A stretch of 64,000 bases of DNA, taken from the NCBI GenBank assembly GCA_021772915.1, contig JAJFLB010000060.1:62001-126000 (forward strand). Direction: 5' to 3'. Below are positions 59,422-64,000 of this stretch, in pieces. This DNA is from Gammaproteobacteria bacterium (GTDB lineage Bacteria > Pseudomonadota > Gammaproteobacteria > Xanthomonadales > SZUA-36). Every line of letters starts with the position of its first letter. Within the stretch, counting starts at the first letter, position 1. Position numbers and translations under genes: made by a program. The notes under the pieces were generated by a model, which was given only the letters and a program-made list of their open reading frames with translations, made no database searches and was not told where the DNA came from.

Positions 59422-61260
59422 ATGAGCAAAATAACAAGAAGAGACTTTATCAACGGAACGTTAATGGCTGCAGGAAGCTCAGTGCTTCCGTTTACAGCGC
59501 TTGGCCAGGACATCCTGGCCGCACTGGAGCCATCATACTATCCACCAGCACGTACCGGACTCAGGGGAAGCCACCCGGGATCAAACGATCACGCCCATGC
59601 CCGGGCATGGGCCCAGCGTTCAGACTGGGGACCAACCACCGACTTGAAAGAAGGGTACGACCTGGTTGTTGTTGGTGGTGGGCTTAGCGGACTGGCGGCT
59701 GCGTATTTCTACCAGCAAAAGCACGGCAGAGACAAGAAGGTGCTCATACTGGACAACCACGACGATTTTGGGGGTCATGCTAAACGGAATGAACATACGG
59801 TTAATGGCAAAACGCTAATAGCCTATGGCGGGTCACAAACCTTGGTGGAACCAGGAAATGCAGGTGAAGCCGTACTTGCTCTGCTAAAAGATATAGGCGT
59901 GGATGCAAAACGATTTGATACCGCCTATGACCTTGATTTCTACAAAAGGAACAACCTGGGGGCCGTTACTTACTTTAACAAAGAAGTATTTGGCGAAGAC
60001 AAGGTGGTCAAGCATCCATATTGTAATTATCCGAATTACGTGGAAGGTCTCCAGGGTACAAAGCTTGCCGACGAAGAGGCTGCACAACAGGCTCCATTAA
60101 GCGAGCCGGGCAAAGAACAATTACTGCGGGTATTGAAGGGCGGCTTGCACGCGCTAAAGGTGCCCGAAGAGGAATTGAATAGCTACATCAGGTCTCATTC
60201 CTACTTTGATTACCTGAAAAGCACTCTGGGTGTTGATGATCCCGGGGTATTGAGAATGGCCAGACATTCGGCCCTGGACTGGGCCAGCACGGGAGCAGAC
60301 CTGATGACCATTGGGTCGGCCAAGCGCGCTGGAGCAATGGGTTTTGCACCTAAAGCGGTTTACGACAAGGACAACCCATACATTCATCATTTCCCCGATG
60401 GCAATGCCGGCATCGCGCGTGCATTGGTGAAAAAGATGATTCCAGATGTAGGCAAGGGGAACAACGCCGAAGAGCTTGTGCTGTCAAAATTCAACTATTC
60501 TGCGCTGGACAAATCCAGCAATGCTGTTCGCATCAGACTAAACAGCACGGCCGTAAATGTGCACCATCGTGGCGATCCTGAAAGTTCGGGTGAGGTTTTC
60601 GTAAGTTATATCAGTGGCAACAAGTCGTACCAGGTAAAAGGCAAAGGCGTGGTGATGGCCTGTTACAACATGACTATTCCGCATATCGTTTCCGATCTCC
60701 CACAACAACAGGCAGCAGCGTTGAGACTACAGGCGAAGAGCCCTTTGCAATACACCAGCGTGGGTTTAAAAAACTGGAGATCAATCAAAGAGATAGGGAT
60801 GGGTGTGGCCATGTCACCAGGAAACATGCACCAGGCGGTTCTGATGGACTTTCCGGTGAGTATGGGTGGCTATGAGTATACCAGGACCCCCGACGATCCC
60901 TGTGTGATTCAGATGATAGCTTGTCCGTATGGGGAAACCGTTGGTGCACCCAAACTTGAGCAATTTCGTGAAGCACGCTACAGAATGTTGGCCTTGCAAT
61001 TCAATGACTATGAAGAGGAAATCAGGGCTCATCTGGGCGGTATGCTACCGAAAGGGACATTCGACTTTGACCGGGATGTCGGGAGCATTTCCGTCAATCG
61101 ATGGGCCCACGGTTACGCCAATGGCGGCCCGGGAGACTCCACAAAAATAGGTCGACAACCCTTTGGCCGAATCACCATTGCCAATTCCGATTCCGCCCCT
61201 GGTGCCGATGCGAAAACTGCAATGAGGATGGCCGCAAGGGCCGTGGATGAATTGGGATAG
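59422..61260 (+). CDS. Tat-exported FAD-dependent oxidoreductase
   Basis: About 612 residues from the ATG at 59422 with a GGAAAAG ribosome site. The N-terminus is a Tat signal (KITRRDFINGTLMAAGSS). The Rossmann FAD site is VVGGGLSGLAAAYFY near residue 90, followed by NHDDFGGHAKRNEH. The fold is of the NAD(P)/FAD-binding oxidoreductase superfamily, but I cannot assign the substrate. The large size and Tat export point to a periplasmic oxidase working on a preloaded cofactor. Confidence 0.82.
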   Translation: MSKITRRDFINGTLMAAGSSVLPFTALGQDILAALEPSYYPPARTGLRGSHPGSNDHAHARAWAQRSDWGPTTDLKEGYDLVVVGGGLSGLAAAYFYQQKHGRDKKVLILDNHDDFGGHAKRNEHTVNGKTLIAYGGSQTLVEPGNAGEAVLALLKDIGVDAKRFDTAYDLDFYKRNNLGAVTYFNKEVFGEDKVVKHPYCNYPNYVEGLQGTKLADEEAAQQAPLSEPGKEQLLRVLKGGLHALKVPEEELNSYIRSHSYFDYLKSTLGVDDPGVLRMARHSALDWASTGADLMTIGSAKRAGAMGFAPKAVYDKDNPYIHHFPDGNAGIARALVKKMIPDVGKGNNAEELVLSKFNYSALDKSSNAVRIRLNSTAVNVHHRGDPESSGEVFVSYISGNKSYQVKGKGVVMACYNMTIPHIVSDLPQQQAAALRLQAKSPLQYTSVGLKNWRSIKEIGMGVAMSPGNMHQAVLMDFPVSMGGYEYTRTPDDPCVIQMIACPYGETVGAPKLEQFREARYRMLALQFNDYEEEIRAHLGGMLPKGTFDFDRDVGSISVNRWAHGYANGGPGDSTKIGRQPFGRITIANSDSAPGADAKTAMRMAARAVDELG

Positions 61261-61277
61261 ATTAATTGACCCCATTT

Positions 61278-61865
61278 TTACGCCCGCTTAAAAAAACAGT
61301 CACCCAGCCCGGTAATGGCTGCGGTCACGGCGTGTGGCAGTAACCTTGCGCCCATGAAATCGCGCTGTGTGCCCAACATGACCAGCAAGGTTATTCTGGC
61401 GGCAACGACATCTCTTTTGGGTGGCACGGCAATGGTATTCCAACGCTCAATCAGCGCGTCGAGAAAATCCTGGTCGTCTTTTTGGTGCCTGGGCAGGTAA
61501 TCCGGTGGCAGCCGGCGCACTACTGTTTGAAATTCCACCTCTCTGCCCATCAGCATCATCAGAGGATCGGCACAAAAATCATCGAACAGATTTCGTAATA
61601 GTTGTTCAAACATCCTGCGGCTTGATGCGCGGCCCTTGAGTAATGGTGCACGAATGCGGTTCTGAGATTCTTCCAGTAGTTCCATGAACAGCAGCTCTTT
61701 CGAGTCATAGAACTTGTAGAACGACCCTTTAGCTATCCCGGCCGCGCTGGTCAACTGATCCAGGCTGGTTCTTACCACGCCGGTTGTCGCAAAAAGACGT
61801 CTGCCCGATTCGCGCAGGTGATGGCGTATGTTGGTCCGTTCATTCTCATTGAATGCTCTTGGCAT
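61278..61865 (-). CDS. TetR-family regulator
   Basis: 195 residues. The N-terminal TetR helix-turn-helix is RESGRRLFATTGVVRTSLDQLTSAAGIAKGSFYKFYDSKELLFMELLEE. The ligand-binding rest is helical and unrecognised. It is divergent from a small membrane protein gene, with an inverted repeat between them that is the likely operator. Ribosome site AGGAGG is present. Confidence 0.93.
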   Translation of the reverse strand: MPRAFNENERTNIRHHLRESGRRLFATTGVVRTSLDQLTSAAGIAKGSFYKFYDSKELLFMELLEESQNRIRAPLLKGRASSRRMFEQLLRNLFDDFCADPLMMLMGREVEFQTVVRRLPPDYLPRHQKDDQDFLDALIERWNTIAVPPKRDVVAARITLLVMLGTQRDFMGARLLPHAVTAAITGLGDCFFKRA

Positions 61866-61885
61866 GACATCCTCCTGTGACTATT

Positions 61886-61909
61886 TGACTAATACCATGT
61901 TTTTAGTCA
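61886..61909. promoter_or_regulatory. Candidate TetR operator
   Basis: TGACTAA - 10 bases - TTAGTCA, perfect 7-bp arms, in the 74-base gap between the divergent TetR gene and the small membrane protein gene. Confidence 0.6.
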
Positions 61910-61939
61910 TAGTACAATTCCATCGACCGGAGCTGTACC

Positions 61940-62338
61940 ATGTCAAAGATTCAATGGCGCCTGGTATTGACGATTTCGCTGAGCGGCTTGGTATTTGCGG
62001 GCTTAACCATTTTTGCCGTGATCAGTGGCTCGGAGCATTGGGTGGGATTGTTGATTTTAGCTGGCGTGGCAGTGTCCATGGCACGACTGGCACCCGCAGC
62101 ACCAAGACTTAACGCTTTCGCGGCAGGCTTTGTGACCACGTTGTGTGCGGTCTGGACGCAGGCTATATTTCTTCCGCTGTATTTCGAAAACAACCCTTCC
62201 TACCGATTGCTCGAGATTCCGCTCGGATTGAGTCCACTGGCCTGGACGGTGCTCTCTGCGCCCGTTGGTGCACTGGTAGCAGGAATGCTCGCGGCACTGC
62301 TGGCCTGGCCAGTGGCAAAAGTGTGGGGCAAGGGCTGA
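61940..62338 (+). CDS. Small integral membrane protein
   Basis: 132 residues with about four membrane helices: LVLTISLSGLVFAGLTIFAVI, WVGLLILAGVAVSMARL, FAAGFVTTLCAVWTQAIFLPLYF and LSAPVGALVAGMLAALLAWPVAKV. No recognised domain. It is divergent from the TetR gene and leads the run of three plus-strand genes, so it is probably under TetR control. Confidence 0.72.
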   Translation: MSKIQWRLVLTISLSGLVFAGLTIFAVISGSEHWVGLLILAGVAVSMARLAPAAPRLNAFAAGFVTTLCAVWTQAIFLPLYFENNPSYRLLEIPLGLSPLAWTVLSAPVGALVAGMLAALLAWPVAKVWGKG

Positions 62339-62380
62339 CAGCGCCTGCGGAAATTCGCAACCGATGGCTTGGAGACCTTT

Positions 62381-62770
62381 ATGACAACTGACCTTTGGGC
62401 GTTGGTGGCAACACTGGGGCTGGCGATAGTCCAGATTTCATTGCAGAGCATTCTTGTCCTGCGCCAGGCCGGGCCGGCATGGGTAGCGGGCCCCAGGGAT
62501 GAGCCAAAAGAGATGTCCGGCATTACCGGGCGTGTCGTGCGCGCCCATCGAAATCTGCTGGAAATATTGCCGCAATTTGTCGCTGCCTTGTTTGTCGTGC
62601 ATACGGCCGGGGTGAACGAACAGTTGGCTGTTTCGGGTGCCTGGCTGTTTTTTGTTTCACGCTGTCTTTATGTGCCCGCCTATGTCTTTGGGCCACCGGG
62701 CTTGAGATCGGTGTTCTGGCAGGGCGGCCAGGTCGGTATCATTATAGTTCTCTGTGACATTATCTGGTGA
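62381..62770 (+). CDS. MAPEG-family membrane protein
   Basis: About 129 residues from an ATG with GGAG 6 bases upstream. Four helices with MAPEG pattern: RVVRAHRNLLEILPQFVAALFVV then AWLFFVSRCLYVPAYVFGPPGLRSVFW. Eukaryotic MAPEG enzymes act on glutathione or leukotrienes; the bacterial members are poorly characterised. Second gene in the TetR-divergent run. Confidence 0.82.
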   Translation: MTTDLWALVATLGLAIVQISLQSILVLRQAGPAWVAGPRDEPKEMSGITGRVVRAHRNLLEILPQFVAALFVVHTAGVNEQLAVSGAWLFFVSRCLYVPAYVFGPPGLRSVFWQGGQVGIIIVLCDIIW

Positions 62771-62806
62771 TGCTTTCAGGCGTGGCAACGCGCTGGGCTT
62801 AGCACG

Positions 62807-63403
62807 GTGGAAACGATGGGAAATTATGAACAACTCACGCTGAGCGCGTTGGCGATCGCCGGTATCACCTCGCTAATCGCTTTCATGGTTGCCGGGAAGA
62901 TCCTTCCTAACTCACCCTGGCTGCAGTCGATTGGACGAAAACTGCACCAGCAGAAAATGGCTATGCTGTCAAAGCCACCACTGAGTTACTACCAACAGGC
63001 CGCTGAGCGCGGAGATTTTGCGGCTGGTCTGTTAATTATTGCTGCAGCGATACTGCTGAAAAGCATGGCCAGTGGTTTACTTGGCCTGATCACAATCTTC
63101 TATCTGCCGCTGGGTGTCGGCGCCATTCCGGCACTGGCCGCGGAACATGGCGACGGTGCTGGTCTGAATCGCTGGGTCGCGCAGGTAACAGCCTGGCAGG
63201 CGTCCAGCCATATCATGGCAGCCAGTCTCGGATTTGCTGCCACCTGGTTGTGGATACGCACAGGCACTAATCCATTCGAGCTACTCACTGGATCGCCATT
63301 ATTTTCAGGCATTGTGATGTCTGCATCGCTGATCACCGGGCTAATAGCGGCGTGGCTGGAGACGGCTGGACATACAAAAGGAGGCTTTCTAAAGCCTGAA
63401 TAA
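62807..63403 (+). CDS. Hypothetical membrane protein
   Basis: 198 residues (an internal ATG at 62816 is a possible start). About four or five helices, with a central soluble loop PWLQSIGRKLHQQKMAMLSKPPLSYYQQAAERGDF. I do not recognise the family. It is the third gene of the TetR-divergent run and likely shares its regulation. Confidence 0.68.
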   Translation: METMGNYEQLTLSALAIAGITSLIAFMVAGKILPNSPWLQSIGRKLHQQKMAMLSKPPLSYYQQAAERGDFAAGLLIIAAAILLKSMASGLLGLITIFYLPLGVGAIPALAAEHGDGAGLNRWVAQVTAWQASSHIMAASLGFAATWLWIRTGTNPFELLTGSPLFSGIVMSASLITGLIAAWLETAGHTKGGFLKPE

Positions 63404-63412
63404 AGGGGCCCG

Positions 63413-63459
63413 AAAAAGGGGTTGGGTCCAACTTAATTAACTGGATCCAACCCCTTTTT
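63413..63459. repeat. Dispersed palindrome, GGGGTTGG variant
   Basis: AAAAAGGGGTTGG / CCAACCCCTTTTT arms with inner GGGTCCAA / GGATCCAA, between convergent genes. It may act as a bidirectional terminator. Confidence 0.9.
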
Positions 63460-63460
63460 G

Positions 63461-64000
63461 TTATTCCTCACTCTCGTTATGCGCCTTTGACAATCGGTTC
63501 ATCAGCGGCAACACGGCAATCGCGATCAACGTACACAGCAGGGCGGCAATACCCAGCTTATTGAACAGGTTGGTGTAGATCGGCAGTGACTCGAGCGGAT
63601 CGGTAATATTACGCGGCACGCTGGCATAGGTAGCGACGAGGCCACCGAGATACTGCGAGACCCCGGAGGCAACAAAATAGGCACCCATCATGAAGCCGCC
63701 CATGCGTGCGGGTACGTAGCGTGCAATCATCGCCAGGCCCAGACCGCTGACCAGTAATTCACCCAGCGAGATGGCGCCATATCCCCATACCATCAACCAC
63801 GAGGAGACCTTGCCGGTGGCGTCTGCCATGTGACCTGAGGCGCCGTAGATGAAAAAGCCGGCGGCCACGATCACGAATCCGAGGGCGAATTTGGAGGCGA
63901 TGGAGAGATCCTTTTCAGCCTTGCCCGCGTGCGTGTAGGCCCAGGCCAGAATCGGGCTGAGAACGAAAATCCAGATCGGATTGAAGGCCTGGAACTGCGC
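63461..64000 (-). CDS. POT-family proton-dependent peptide transporter, C-terminal part (cut by window edge)
   Basis: About 180 residues at the C-terminal end of a proton-coupled oligopeptide (POT/PTR) transporter of the major facilitator superfamily; the start lies beyond position 64000. The sequence contains FNPIWIFVLSPILAWAY (edge), FALGFVIVAAGFFIYG, WLMVWGYGAISLGELLVSGLGLAMIARYVPARMGGFMMGAYFVASG. GELLVSPLGL-type and the PARMGGFMMG motif are typical. Imports di- and tripeptides. The stop is followed by a dispersed palindrome that can serve as terminator. Confidence 0.9.
   Translation of the reverse strand, partial: AQFQAFNPIWIFVLSPILAWAYTHAGKAEKDLSIASKFALGFVIVAAGFFIYGASGHMADATGKVSSWLMVWGYGAISLGELLVSGLGLAMIARYVPARMGGFMMGAYFVASGVSQYLGGLVATYASVPRNITDPLESLPIYTNLFNKLGIAALLCTLIAIAVLPLMNRLSKAHNESEE

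Noticed and set aside
8021-63459. Dispersed repeats considered as a CRISPR array
   Set aside because: The copies are palindromic, separated by kilobases and lack regular spacers; no cas genes are present.

Overview
The window reads as a chromosomal segment of an environmental gammaproteobacterium that cannot be named to genus from sequence alone. The evidence is a type II (hexameric-type) citrate synthase, a nadA-nadC-nadB operon, LolD/MacB-like ABC transporters, FKBP and CsaA proteins, REP-like hairpins of the kind known from pseudomonads, and a tmRNA-type 3' end. Base composition is moderate in the housekeeping parts and visibly AT-richer in the defence genes between about 37.7 and 47.5 kb.

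Layout. 0-10.9 kb: radical SAM tail, a three-gene MacB-like ABC operon, SRPBCC and C69/secernin-like proteins, gamma-glutamylcyclotransferase with an alkaline-ceramidase-like membrane protein, an enolase-superfamily enzyme, citrate synthase and a Rieske oxygenase of the quaternary-amine type. 10.9-15 kb: nadB (with an internal in-frame gap), nadC, nadA, a GIY-YIG protein and csaA, all on the minus strand. 15-30 kb: hybrid histidine kinase, FKBP, ABC exporter, a dead DUF1203 gene, two large divergent secreted proteins, a HigBA-type toxin-antitoxin pair, and an NfeD/slipin pair. 29.4-34.2 kb: a Cys-rich MarR regulator, a long intergenic region with a perfect 11+11 bp inverted repeat, then an overlapping operon of Mrp-DUF971, Nfu and a double-domain SagB/ThcOx-like flavoprotein.

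36-47.5 kb is a defence-type island: an XRE regulator with an uncharacterised partner, an OLD-family ATPase/TOPRIM protein, a scar containing an IS91-like transposase tail, a tRNA-Phe fragment and a tmRNA-like 3' end with terminator, a nuclease-helicase-LexA-peptidase fusion coupled to a MazG-like protein, and an McrBC-type system preceded by a controller (C) protein with two textbook C-boxes. 47.7-58.5 kb carries a frameshifted MacB-like permease, HicAB twice, ArsR with an ArsP-like permease, a DUF2283 pair, HipBA with three identical-type operators, an enolase-superfamily protein and an FAD amine oxidase. 58.5-64 kb holds a secreted hydrolase, a Tat-exported FAD oxidoreductase, a TetR regulator divergent from small membrane proteins, and the end of a POT-family peptide transporter.

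The most pervasive unexplained structure is a family of dispersed palindromes (arm GGGGTCGGATCCAATT, usually framed by A and T runs). It sits between genes throughout the window, often at gene ends, and in at least three genes it supplies the last codons and the stop codon. A second family (GGGGTCAGAGTCAAGTGCC) and a pair of REP-like hairpins are also present. No transposase that could mobilise them lies in the window.
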